A stretch of DNA of 64,000 nt. Origin: Fen-1298 sp050015675. GTDB taxonomy: Bacteria; Bacteroidota; Ignavibacteria; UBA10030. The stretch covers positions 1 through 64,000 of the forward strand of contig JBEKAY010000012.1 of NCBI GenBank assembly GCA_050015675.1. The letters run 5' to 3'. The stretch's first letter is position 1. The number at the start of each line of letters is the position of its first letter. Shown in pieces: positions 8,375 through 16,869 of the stretch. The position numbers and the translations under genes were made by a program. The notes under the pieces are model-generated. The model searched no databases. It saw only the letters and a list, made by a program, of their open reading frames with translations, and was not told the DNA's origin.

Positions 8375-10663
8375 ATGCCTAACAAACGAATCACACTCTT
8401 CTTATCTTTTCTTGTTTCTTTGGTTTCAATAATGTATTCGCAAAGTTTATCTCCACTCTTTCCAGATACGGGACATTTGGCGGTTATCCAAAAGAAGATT
8501 GATCTTCATGGTGGTTTAGTTGTTCTCTCAATTGCCATTGCCCCTGGTTTTGAAGATGTACCTACTCTCGCATATTTTCGCCTGAAAAAGGGAGCCGAAA
8601 TAGGATGTGTATACATTACTAATGGAGAAGATCTTCCCAACTATGAGTGTGGGAAAAGTGCGCATGAAACAGCAAAACAACGAAAAGAGGAGGCCTATAA
8701 AGTTATATCTTTGCTGAACGGCGAGGCATTCTTTTTAAATGTTCCTGCTCTTTCTTATTTATCGCAAGGAAATAACTCAATCGAAATTGATAAATATTAC
8801 TGTGGACTTGATCAAATAATCTCTGAAATGAAGCCTGATGTAATATTATTGAATTCAGATTATATTTTTTCAAATGGAAAATCGAGGCGATTGCTGGCGG
8901 TAGAGAAAAATGTTGAAGAGACTATTCGTCGACTAAAAATAAAGAATCAGTGGAATGACTTAAAAATATTTGTACAATCAGACGAAAATAACAAGGGAGA
9001 TCTAATTCAAGTTGATGAAAATAATGCACCGAGAAAGAAATCATACCGGGCTATCGCAGAAGATATCACGATGAAATATAGAAGTATGAAGGCTCTGTTT
9101 CCCGTTTGGAGGAGTTCCTACCAACCGCGCTATATCTCTGTGTATCCCAAAAGAAAAAATCAACTAAGACTGTCTGAGATTGATTCTCCGGTCATTCCTC
9201 CACGGCTTAAAGAAATAGCCTCGACTATAAAGGAAATAGCCGAATCAGAAGAAGCACAATCATCCGAACATCAACTTGATCGTTTGTACGAGACAATTTC
9301 AAAAATCGATTTCTTCATCAATCAGATTCAAAGAAATCTTAGCCCGAGAGAAAGGAGACTTCTCCTTTTTTGGAAGAACACAGTAGAAGAATACCGGTGC
9401 GTACTGCATAATATTTTTATTCCTTACACCCTGCGGGATGAAATGGTAACAGCTTCACAAATATTCTTTATAAAAATAGGTTCATTGGATTCGTGGATAA
9501 AAAACGGAAAAACGCAACTACTATTTCCGGGAGTCATAGAACGAAATTGGATTGTAGACACTCGGCAAGACTATTCATATCCATTGTTGGCAGATACCTC
9601 ATGGCTTGTTGTATCGCCCAATGTTTTTCCTTTAACTTCTCCAACTAACGAAGAAGGGTATCATGCTTTGAAAATGAGGGATAAGTTCACATTTATGGTA
9701 GTTCATGAAGAAACACTGAAAAAGAATAATTTTATCTATCAGAAAGATATCCCAATCATTTCTGTGCCACATCAATCTCTCGAAATAACAACTCCATACG
9801 TATTCGCAAACCGAGATAGTACTATCATTGTCAATATCACGAATAATCTTTTAAATGCAATGGAAGGAGAAATACAGGCAGAGGATTCGTTAGTTTCTAT
9901 TGTACCACATCACATCTTCCTCTCTCCCAAATCAACAGTGATGGATAGTCTAGTGCTGAAGTGGAAAGGAAAATGTATAGATGGTGAACATGACGTGGTT
10001 CTAAAAAGCAAAAAAAATAATTCAATTGGAAAGTTTATCTATAAGGGAATAGATATAAGTGCGGGAGCGAAACAACCGATTGGTGTTTTTTCGACGGTCG
10101 ATCAATCTCCACTATTATCAGCTTTGCATCGTCTCGGTTATCCCTATATTGATCTTGATACTACGGGTCTACATTATTTTGAAAATATCTCTACTGTCAT
10201 ATTAGATGAACAATCCTCGGAGAAAGTCAACTCTAATCCAATTACAAAAAAACAATTAAACGATTGGATTTGGAGAGGCGGTAAAATGATTGTATTGCCG
10301 CAGTTTGGTTCCAATGCAAATCAGGTACCTGATGATTCAGTGGTTTTTAGTTATAAGCACCCAATTATTTCGGCACAAAATATAAATGTAGATACCGCTC
10401 AATATTCATTCAAGTATCCTCATGTTGTGGAAGTTAAGAAATGGCAAACTGCAGGTTCGGTTATTTCTTATGGGGAAATTCATGTTAAGAAGAATTTGCG
10501 AGTGACAGTTCCTATTCAATCTCAAAGCACAAAAACGTCGCTTATGGCAGTTCGTCATTATGGTCATGGGATTATCATATACATTGCATTCAATTTGCAT
10601 CCGCAGCTGCTTACCATTCAAGCAGAAGCATATAAATTCCTTGCGAATATTTTGAGTAATTGA
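8375..10663 (+). CDS. PIG-L/LmbE-like secreted protein with degenerate metal-binding motif
   Basis: This is a 762-aa exported protein (signal peptide ends MYSQS). Residues about 48-200 follow the PIG-L/LmbE deacetylase fold: VVLSIAIAP, then AYFRLKKGAEIGCVYITNGE, then RKEEAYKVISLL. However, the zinc motif that should read AHPDD or PHPDDE is APGFEDV here (residues 56-62), so the metal-binding His and the first Asp are missing. The later region is unassigned up to a C-terminal part (about 570-760) that looks like a glutamine-amidotransferase or ThuA-like Rossmann fold, with LNDWIWRGGKMIVLP. I infer a non-catalytic relative rather than a working N-deacetylase. No ribosome-binding site is visible. 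It precedes GWxTD and propeller genes on the same strand. Confidence 0.65.
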   Translation: MPNKRITLFLSFLVSLVSIMYSQSLSPLFPDTGHLAVIQKKIDLHGGLVVLSIAIAPGFEDVPTLAYFRLKKGAEIGCVYITNGEDLPNYECGKSAHETAKQRKEEAYKVISLLNGEAFFLNVPALSYLSQGNNSIEIDKYYCGLDQIISEMKPDVILLNSDYIFSNGKSRRLLAVEKNVEETIRRLKIKNQWNDLKIFVQSDENNKGDLIQVDENNAPRKKSYRAIAEDITMKYRSMKALFPVWRSSYQPRYISVYPKRKNQLRLSEIDSPVIPPRLKEIASTIKEIAESEEAQSSEHQLDRLYETISKIDFFINQIQRNLSPRERRLLLFWKNTVEEYRCVLHNIFIPYTLRDEMVTASQIFFIKIGSLDSWIKNGKTQLLFPGVIERNWIVDTRQDYSYPLLADTSWLVVSPNVFPLTSPTNEEGYHALKMRDKFTFMVVHEETLKKNNFIYQKDIPIISVPHQSLEITTPYVFANRDSTIIVNITNNLLNAMEGEIQAEDSLVSIVPHHIFLSPKSTVMDSLVLKWKGKCIDGEHDVVLKSKKNNSIGKFIYKGIDISAGAKQPIGVFSTVDQSPLLSALHRLGYPYIDLDTTGLHYFENISTVILDEQSSEKVNSNPITKKQLNDWIWRGGKMIVLPQFGSNANQVPDDSVVFSYKHPIISAQNINVDTAQYSFKYPHVVEVKKWQTAGSVISYGEIHVKKNLRVTVPIQSQSTKTSLMAVRHYGHGIIIYIAFNLHPQLLTIQAEAYKFLANILSN

Positions 10664-10862
10664 TCGAAGAAAATATATTGCGTACAATCATTACATGATA
10701 TGTTTATATGTTACAGACCATTGTTATGATAAATATAAAGGATTCTTTGTCTTTTTAAATAGCCCGCTGTCTCCAATAGAGTTTATTGATCTCATAAAAT
10801 ATTCCGCTTATAAAGGGGTTAATTGTTCAGTCCAAATTTTAACTTAATAAGAAAACTACACA

Positions 10863-12239
10863 ATGAAGAAATTTATTTGCCTTTATATCCTCCTTGCCTT
10901 ACTCTATCACTCATATGATAGAACATCAATTCTCAACGCCCAAAAGAATAACAGGTTTACGATCAATTCAGTTTTTAACAGATTTTGGCAGAGTGATTCT
11001 ACATCATTTCTTGAAATAGCGACTGCATGCTATCCTCATCAAGTTCTCTTGAAAAGAGATTCATTGGGATATCACGGGAATGTTGAATTTCGAATTACAA
11101 TTCAAAATACTGCCAATGGAAAAATTGTCCGAGCTGATCGATATCATGTCCCTGTTCACCTACAAGATTCTTCTACGTCTGCGTTATCAAAATCGCTATT
11201 AAGCACAGCTACATTTATTTTAGAACGTGGTTCATATTCGGTTGCAGTGTACGGATTTGACAGCGGTGATATGGCGCGGCGGGATAGTGCACGTTTTATT
11301 GTTGATATTCTACCGAGGCCAAGTACTGTTGTTCTCAGCGATCTAGAATTATGCGCCAATATCGCTGAATCAACAGATAAAAAGGATGACTTCTATAAGA
11401 ATTCCTACCGTGTCATTCCCAATCCAAGTCTTGTTTTTGGTTCGAACGGGTTCCCTGTTGTATTCACATATTCAGAACTTTATAATCTTCAAAAGGATTT
11501 CCGCTATTCTATTAAAGTACTGATCACTGATTCAAAGGGAAGAATCTTCAAAGAACGAACGCGGCTTCGACAATATACACAAAACAATAGCGTTGATGTT
11601 ACGACGCTTAATATAACGTCTCTTGTTTCCGGAAAATATACTTGTCAATATATACTATCAGATACCATGGGGTATGAGATAACGCGGTCAGAGAAAAAGA
11701 TCTTCATATACAATCCGCATGTTCAACCTCCCGTTGTAACAACAATTTCTGCAAAAGGGGCAGAATTAGCAGGCCTTTCCAATGATGAATTAACGGATGA
11801 ATTCCGGAAGATAAAATATCTTATAAATGATGACATGATCAGAACTTTTAATAAAATCTCGTCGCCGGATGGAAGGCGAGAATTTTTAGCTAAGTTCTGG
11901 ACAGATGTCGAGAGCGGGCAACACGAAAGAACCGATCTTACTCGTGCGATCTATCTGGACCGTGTTCTTACTGCTAATCAACGATATCGTGCGATGGGAA
12001 AAGAGGGCTGGTTGACTGACCGAGGCCGTGTGTATCTGATGTATGCCGAACCGGATGAGATTGAACGATTCCCCAATTCAAATGTGAACAAGCCGTATGA
12101 AATCTGGCACTATAATCAGATTGAAAGTAGTGTTATTTTTGTTTTTATTGATCGATCAGGATTTGGAGACTATACGCTTGTGCACTCTACGAAACGCGGC
12201 GAAATTCAGGATGAATCATGGCAGCAATATTTACAATAG
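10863..12239 (+). CDS. GWxTD domain-containing exported protein
   Basis: This 458-aa protein has an N-terminal hydrophobic export segment (about residues 4-27). Its C-terminal third carries the signature for which the GWxTD family is named: GWLTDRGRVYLMYAEPDEIE, then YEIWHYN. The upstream half has beta-sandwich-like character. GWxTD proteins occur mainly in the FCB group and Acidobacteria and have no established function. The gene ends inside the next gene with a 22-nt overlap, so the two are translated from one mRNA. A weak promoter-like element (TTGTTC at 10823-10828, TAATAA at 10845-10850) lies just upstream and would give a very short leader. Confidence 0.85.
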   Translation: MKKFICLYILLALLYHSYDRTSILNAQKNNRFTINSVFNRFWQSDSTSFLEIATACYPHQVLLKRDSLGYHGNVEFRITIQNTANGKIVRADRYHVPVHLQDSSTSALSKSLLSTATFILERGSYSVAVYGFDSGDMARRDSARFIVDILPRPSTVVLSDLELCANIAESTDKKDDFYKNSYRVIPNPSLVFGSNGFPVVFTYSELYNLQKDFRYSIKVLITDSKGRIFKERTRLRQYTQNNSVDVTTLNITSLVSGKYTCQYILSDTMGYEITRSEKKIFIYNPHVQPPVVTTISAKGAELAGLSNDELTDEFRKIKYLINDDMIRTFNKISSPDGRREFLAKFWTDVESGQHERTDLTRAIYLDRVLTANQRYRAMGKEGWLTDRGRVYLMYAEPDEIERFPNSNVNKPYEIWHYNQIESSVIFVFIDRSGFGDYTLVHSTKRGEIQDESWQQYLQ

Positions 12240-13090
12240 CAGTTAGTCTGCTTACCTGGTTGTCGCATACATCCGCACAGTCGGTCGATTCTGTTCTGGT
12301 AGAAGATTATTCCATCGGTTCATTCCAGCGAGCGACGCGCATTGTACTGGGGACACAAGGAACAATATATATTCTTGATGAGGACGAAAATAAAGTATCA
12401 CTATTCTTTAATCTTCAAGATGCTCCAAAAACTATTGGAGGGTTTGGCTGGTCATCTTCTTCATTCGATAAACCCACAGGTGTTGCAACGGATGGAGTGA
12501 ACATTTACGTCTCTGATTATGGCAATCATCGAATTCAGCGATTCGATCGGGATCTTAATTATATATCATCACTTTCTACGAGAGATACTTCCGATGTTAA
12601 CTCTCGATTTGGTTATCCTCTTGATGTTGCATTATCCGAGTTTGGAGATTTGTTCATCCTTGACGGTGAAAATATTCGCGTGATGAAATTCAATACTCAA
12701 AATTCCTTTGAGCGTGCATTCGGGGACATAAATGCAGGTGAGGGTAAGCTCCAGAATCCAATGAGACTCATTGCAATAAATTCTCGTATTTTTGTTGGCG
12801 ATAAAAATAGAATACTTGTGTTTGACTATTTCGGTAATTATCTCGGAAGCATTGGTAATGGTATTATAAACAACCTTAATGGATTCGCGATGTTGACAAA
12901 TGAAATTCTTGCCGCATCAAATGACACAATCTGGTGGTTTACACGAGAAGGTGCTCTACAAAAGTATTCATCGCTCAAAAATATTATCTCTGGAGAACGA
13001 ATCGACCAAATCCAAGATATCGCTTGTAATGGGAAACAGCTCTTTATCCTTTCACCACATAGGATTCACGTGTTCAAAATGAGTAATTAA
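12218..13090 (+). CDS. NHL-type beta-propeller exported protein
   Basis: This 290-aa protein has a signal peptide (MAAIFTIAVSLLTWLSHTSA). Repeated blade motifs of the NHL or 6-bladed propeller type follow: KPTGVATDGVNIYVSDYGNH with RIQRFD, then GYPLDVALSEFGDLFILDG, and others. Such propellers usually mediate binding in the periplasm or at the surface rather than catalysis. It overlaps the GWxTD gene by 22 nt, suggesting a joint function. No catalytic motif was seen. Confidence 0.8.
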   Translation: MAAIFTIAVSLLTWLSHTSAQSVDSVLVEDYSIGSFQRATRIVLGTQGTIYILDEDENKVSLFFNLQDAPKTIGGFGWSSSSFDKPTGVATDGVNIYVSDYGNHRIQRFDRDLNYISSLSTRDTSDVNSRFGYPLDVALSEFGDLFILDGENIRVMKFNTQNSFERAFGDINAGEGKLQNPMRLIAINSRIFVGDKNRILVFDYFGNYLGSIGNGIINNLNGFAMLTNEILAASNDTIWWFTREGALQKYSSLKNIISGERIDQIQDIACNGKQLFILSPHRIHVFKMSN

Positions 13091-13107
13091 TTTCCTCATG
13101 CCAAATC

Positions 13108-13136
13108 TTGACATTCGTTTTTAATTATCATAATTT
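13108..13136 (+). promoter_or_regulatory. Sigma70-type promoter of ssb
   Basis: TTGACA at 13108-13113, a 17-bp spacer, then TAATTT at 13131-13136, about 50 nt before the ssb start. Confidence 0.72.
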
Positions 13137-13185
13137 TATACAGTGCTGTTGATAAATCCACTACCCACTTTAAGGAGGAAACACC

Positions 13186-13617
13186 ATGGCATCTAAAAGC
13201 GTTAATAAAATCATTCTTATAGGAAATCTGGGTCAGGATCCCGAACTGCGGTACACGAGCAGCGGTGTCGCGGTAGCGTCATTTTCGATGGCAACGAGTG
13301 AGTCGTGGAAGGATCAAGATGGGAATGTTCAGGAAAAAACTCAATGGCATAAACTTGTCGCTTGGAGGAAACTCGCTGAAATTGTGGGTGAGTATTTGAA
13401 AAAAGGCAGCAAGGTATATATAGAAGGGCGTATTCAATATCGGAGTTATGATGATAAGAATGGCGTCAAGCGTGATATCACAGAGATCGTGGTAGATCAA
13501 ATGCTTATGTTGGATTCTAAAGGCGCGAGTCATGCAAATGGAGCGTCTGCTTCTGCACCATCGCAGCCTCAAACTGAAGAAGCTGCTCCCGATAAAGCTG
13601 ATGATTTGCCGTTCTAA
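13186..13617 (+). CDS. ssb: Single-stranded DNA-binding protein
   Basis: SSB coats single-stranded DNA in replication and repair. The 143-aa product has the OB-fold start KIILIGNLGQDPELRYT, with core features WHKLVAWRKLAEI and KGSKVYIEGRIQ, and a disordered Ala/Ser/Pro tail. It ends in the acidic tip DDLPF that docks partner proteins. A strong Shine-Dalgarno (AAGGAGG) lies 8 nt before the ATG. It has its own promoter and appears monocistronic; the next feature downstream is a riboswitch unit. Confidence 0.95.
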   Translation: MASKSVNKIILIGNLGQDPELRYTSSGVAVASFSMATSESWKDQDGNVQEKTQWHKLVAWRKLAEIVGEYLKKGSKVYIEGRIQYRSYDDKNGVKRDITEIVVDQMLMLDSKGASHANGASASAPSQPQTEEAAPDKADDLPF

Positions 13618-13697
13618 GTTTTATCTACACTCCTTTTATAGTATGAGCTGGTCAAGAGAGTTGATTTTTCTTTTCAAATTTACTAAGTTGCATTTAA

Positions 13698-13703
13698 TAT
13701 AAT
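13698..13703 (+). promoter_or_regulatory. Candidate -10 box upstream of the cobalamin riboswitch
   Basis: A perfect TATAAT lies about 20 nt before the first conserved riboswitch bases. The -35 region is weak. Confidence 0.4.
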
Positions 13704-13721
13704 TTGTTCTTTTTAATTTTC

Positions 13722-13992
13722 AGTTCTGGTGTCCCGATGCACAACGTGTATCGTGATGAAAAGGGAATTCCGTGTTTTCTGATGAATCAAATTCATCAGA
13801 GAAAATCGGAAGCTGCCCCGCAACTGTAATTCCGATTCTGCACTGCGTAGAATTGTGTCTTCGATGTAAAAAGTCACTGTGGCATCATAGGTGCCATGGG
13901 AAGACGAGTTGAAGATCGGAAGAGCCAGGAGACCTGCCAGAGCACTGTGCCTCATGAACCTTCGAGGGAAGGTGGTTCACGCACGTCTTCTT
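13722..13992 (+). ncRNA. Cobalamin (B12) riboswitch
   Basis: The conserved parts of the cobalamin aptamer occur in order. GGTGTCC lies near 13728, AAAAGGGAATTCCGTG near 13758, and GAAGCTGCCCCGCAACTG near 13810. The B12 box GCCAGGAGACCTGCC lies near 13924, and a further stem-loop (kissing partner) at about 13950-13985. It lies directly before a terminator hairpin and a BtuB-like receptor, which is the standard arrangement for repression of B12 uptake when cobalamin is plentiful. Confidence 0.95.
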
Positions 13993-14003
13993 TGATGAGT
14001 GTG

Positions 14004-14040
14004 AAGCCCCAATCTTTGATGAAGGTTGGGGCTTTTTTAT
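14004..14040 (+). terminator. Terminator of the B12 riboswitch expression platform
   Basis: A 13-bp stem (14004-14016 with 14022-14034, including a G-T pair) and a 5-nt loop are followed by T6. It is placed between the aptamer and btuB, so it is probably the regulated attenuator. Confidence 0.88.
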
Positions 14041-14070
14041 TCACAAATCAATTAAAGGAGACATGTACCG

Positions 14071-15960
14071 ATGAAATACCAATTCAAAACTTTGCTCTGC
14101 TTCGTGCCGATGGCTCTATCTTATGGAATACCATCTGGTGCAGGCGAAGATTCTACGCGCACCTACAACACACAAGAAATGGTCGTGACAGCAACGCGTA
14201 CTGCAATTTTACAAAATGATTCACCCTCACCAGTGCAAATCTTGACAACCCAAGAAATTCAGCGCACGAACGGCAGCTCTGTGGTCGATGTTCTTCATTC
14301 TTCTGAGGGAATTTTTTTGAAAGACTATGGCCCAACGGCATCTTTGAAAACCGTATCATTTCGTGGAATGGCAGCTGAGCATATTCTCGTTCTTTATGAT
14401 GGCACTCGCTTGAACAATTTCCAAAATGGACAGGTGGATTTCAGCTTGCTGCCTATGAATAATATCGATCGTATTGAAGTTGTACGGGGTGGAAATTCTG
14501 CATTGTACGGCGCGGATGCATTAGGTGGAATCATTAATATTATTAGCAGCCGTCCATCTGAAACATTGCAGATACATACAGATGCTTCATTAGGTTCGTT
14601 TGATTACAGACGGTATTCCTTAGATGCACGAGGACGAACACAGGGATTAGGTCTTGTTTTTGGAGTAATGCATGATCAAGCAACCGGCAACTATCCCTTT
14701 ATTTATCACAGGCATGGATTGGTGGACACAATGCAAAAACGAGATGGAGCCGATTTTACTCGTACTCAGCTTTATCTCAACACAGATTATTCTTTTGATA
14801 CCCGAGCGGCAATAACATTATCCATACAGAGAGTCAAATCGAATCAAGGTACGCCCGGCTCGTTAACATTCGTTTCAAATTTAAGACAGGATGACGATGC
14901 CGTTACAACCGTAGCAACTTTGCGTGACGATCATCTTAATGGTCTATCAGTTAGTATGAACATGGGACTTACCTATGATCTCCAGAAATACTATTCTCAG
15001 ACCAAAACAACGCTTGAAACATTCAATCCTCAAGTTCAATGGATTGCAACCTCGTGGGATCGTTTTATTGTCGGTGGAGAATTTGTTGAAGGCCATCTTG
15101 AAGGAATGCTTCCGGATGCAGTCATCAAACGCATCCAGCGCTCAGTCTATATATCGAATGAAATGTTGTTCCAGCGGGAATCAGAAAATTTGGATCGCAC
15201 CTCGCTGTATCAGTCTGTCCGGTATGATGCTTTATCAGAAGGGCAAGAAGCATACTCTCCCAAAGTGGGTTTTAATTTTCGTATCATTCGTGCTTGGGAT
15301 ACAAGAATACGAGCCAGCTATGGTAAGAACTTCCGGATGCCTACATTCAACGATCTGTACGATGTATGGCTTGGTAATCCGACATTGCAGCCGGAACATT
15401 CAGAATGTTATGATATTGGAGTTGAAACTTCGTTGGACCATTCAGGACAACATGCAGTTCAAATCACATATTTCGATATTACCACTCGAGATCGAATTCT
15501 TCCGAATGCATTTTATTATCCAATCAATATCCCTCGGGCTAAAAGTACCGGCATCGAATGTCGATACGATCTGAAGTTTCCCCATGATGAAGTGAATGCA
15601 TTTGCGGATATGACATTCAATGCTGCTTCACGACAAAGTATGGATTCGACAAATGGGAAGCAGTTATTATATATTCCAAAAGCTGTTTGTTCTTTCGGAA
15701 TTTCAGCCCGGGTTCTGGGTTTGTATTTTAATATCTCAGAAATGTATACATCGAAACGTTTCATTACTGAGGATGAATCCGCCTCATTGCCGGAGTATTG
15801 GCTTACAGATTTTAATCTCTCAATGGTCATCCCATTAAATCTATTACGGTTGAATTTACGTACGGAGGTGAGCAATGTATTTGACACTGACTATCAAGTG
15901 CTGCCAGGTTACCCCATGCCGGGACGAACATTTCGAATTACTTTAGGCATTGATTATTGA
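14071..15960 (+). CDS. btuB: TonB-dependent vitamin B12 receptor, BtuB-like
   Basis: This 629-aa outer-membrane receptor has a signal peptide (about 1-22), a TonB-box-like TQEMVVTATRT, and a plug domain with the usual VSFRGMAAEHILVLYDG, DRIEVVRGGNSALYGADALGG and INIISSRP blocks. A 22-strand-type barrel ends in aromatic-rich TFRITLGIDY. The cobalamin riboswitch directly upstream makes corrinoid the likely substrate. ATG 14071 has AAAGGAG about 10 nt upstream. It is followed by a small membrane protein that is probably in the same B12 regulon. Confidence 0.9.
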   Translation: MKYQFKTLLCFVPMALSYGIPSGAGEDSTRTYNTQEMVVTATRTAILQNDSPSPVQILTTQEIQRTNGSSVVDVLHSSEGIFLKDYGPTASLKTVSFRGMAAEHILVLYDGTRLNNFQNGQVDFSLLPMNNIDRIEVVRGGNSALYGADALGGIINIISSRPSETLQIHTDASLGSFDYRRYSLDARGRTQGLGLVFGVMHDQATGNYPFIYHRHGLVDTMQKRDGADFTRTQLYLNTDYSFDTRAAITLSIQRVKSNQGTPGSLTFVSNLRQDDDAVTTVATLRDDHLNGLSVSMNMGLTYDLQKYYSQTKTTLETFNPQVQWIATSWDRFIVGGEFVEGHLEGMLPDAVIKRIQRSVYISNEMLFQRESENLDRTSLYQSVRYDALSEGQEAYSPKVGFNFRIIRAWDTRIRASYGKNFRMPTFNDLYDVWLGNPTLQPEHSECYDIGVETSLDHSGQHAVQITYFDITTRDRILPNAFYYPINIPRAKSTGIECRYDLKFPHDEVNAFADMTFNAASRQSMDSTNGKQLLYIPKAVCSFGISARVLGLYFNISEMYTSKRFITEDESASLPEYWLTDFNLSMVIPLNLLRLNLRTEVSNVFDTDYQVLPGYPMPGRTFRITLGIDY

Positions 15961-16017
15961 TTTGGTTCAAAAGAGAAAATAATGTATTTTTCATTCATTC
16001 ATTTTGATGGAGGATTT

Positions 16018-16539
16018 ATGCGTAATATTCTTATTAGTTCTGCTCTTATTCTCGCCGCTGCACTGTCTCGTATTCTTCCGCATCCTGATAACTTTACTCC
16101 GATTGCAGCGATGGCATTGGCTGGAGGCGTTTATTTCAATAAACGAATCGCTCTTGTCGTTCCGCTTGCCGCTCTTGTTATAAGCGACTTGTTCATTGGT
16201 TTCCACAATACCATTCTCTTTGTCTATGGAAGCTTTCTCTTGATTGGGCTCATCGGCCTCTGGTTGAAATCACATAAGAAACCATTACCGATTTTTGGAG
16301 CGACATTGTTCAGCTCAATTCTGTTCTTTGTCGTTACGAACTTTGGTGTGTGGCTTACTGGCGGCGGTTGGTTCTATCCGAAAACATGGCAAGGTTTGAT
16401 CGAGTGCTATACGCTTGCTATTCCATTCTTCCGAAATACGGTCGCCGGAGATTTAGTGTACACAGTTGTCTTGTTTGGTTTGTTTGAGTTATCTGGATAT
16501 ACTTTACGTTCGGTAGAGAAGAAAGCGGTACGAATATAA
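16018..16539 (+). CDS. DUF6580-like small integral membrane protein, possible B12 transport component
   Basis: This 173-aa protein has about five hydrophobic segments. The family-like motifs are ALSRILPHPDNFTPIAAMAL near the N-terminus and a Trp/Gly-rich LTGGGWFYPKTWQGL near residue 115. The arrangement resembles substrate-binding (S) components of ECF transporters. ATG 16018 is chosen because TGGAGG lies 4 nt upstream; an upstream in-frame start (15982) has none. It follows btuB by 57 nt under the same riboswitch, so I infer a role in carrying corrinoid or a precursor across the inner membrane. No energising ATPase is in the window. Confidence 0.72.
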   Translation: MRNILISSALILAAALSRILPHPDNFTPIAAMALAGGVYFNKRIALVVPLAALVISDLFIGFHNTILFVYGSFLLIGLIGLWLKSHKKPLPIFGATLFSSILFFVVTNFGVWLTGGGWFYPKTWQGLIECYTLAIPFFRNTVAGDLVYTVVLFGLFELSGYTLRSVEKKAVRI

Positions 16540-16869
16540 CAAAAGAAAATTGATCGTCAAGATATACAAACGTCAGGTTGGCTCTGTAGATGCTGATCTG
16601 GCGTTCTTTTTTTTCATGGAGTAGCTCATGCGCGCCATTGTTCTGTTTTTTAATGGAATTGCTTTCCCTTTCTCTTATGTAGCTTTTTATAGAAAAAGGT
16701 TTATATTAAACACCACAAAACTATAACGCAATCACGTCTCCAAAAATAGAATTTGTGTTGCGATTCTCTATTCATAGTTTCCCACAAAAACACAGCCGCA
16801 GAAGACTATTCCTTCGCACGCATTTTTATGGAGACAAACCACCACAATGATTGAAGTAAAAAGGAAATT
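16540..16869. other. Intergenic region between the B12 unit and gdhA
   Basis: The first part holds a terminator-like hairpin. The rest is AT-rich with no promoter I would defend. A 32-codon open frame at 16628-16726 has only a weak ribosome-binding site and is not called. Confidence 0.45.
16569..16614 (+). terminator. Probable intrinsic terminator of the btuB unit
   Basis: AACGTCAG (16569-16576) pairs with CTGGCGTT (16598-16605) with one G-T pair; a run of eight T follows. Confidence 0.6.

Noticed and set aside
10695..10847. A 50-codon open frame between the PIG-L-like and GWxTD genes
   Set aside because: No ribosome-binding site, no recognisable pattern, and it overlaps the likely promoter of the next gene.
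13896..14219. Open frame across the B12 box and the riboswitch terminator
   Set aside because: It is explained by the riboswitch; the conserved RNA elements account for the sequence.
16628..16726. A 32-codon hydrophobic open frame after the B12 unit
   Set aside because: The start has only a weak GGAG and the frame falls in AT-rich sequence just past a terminator.
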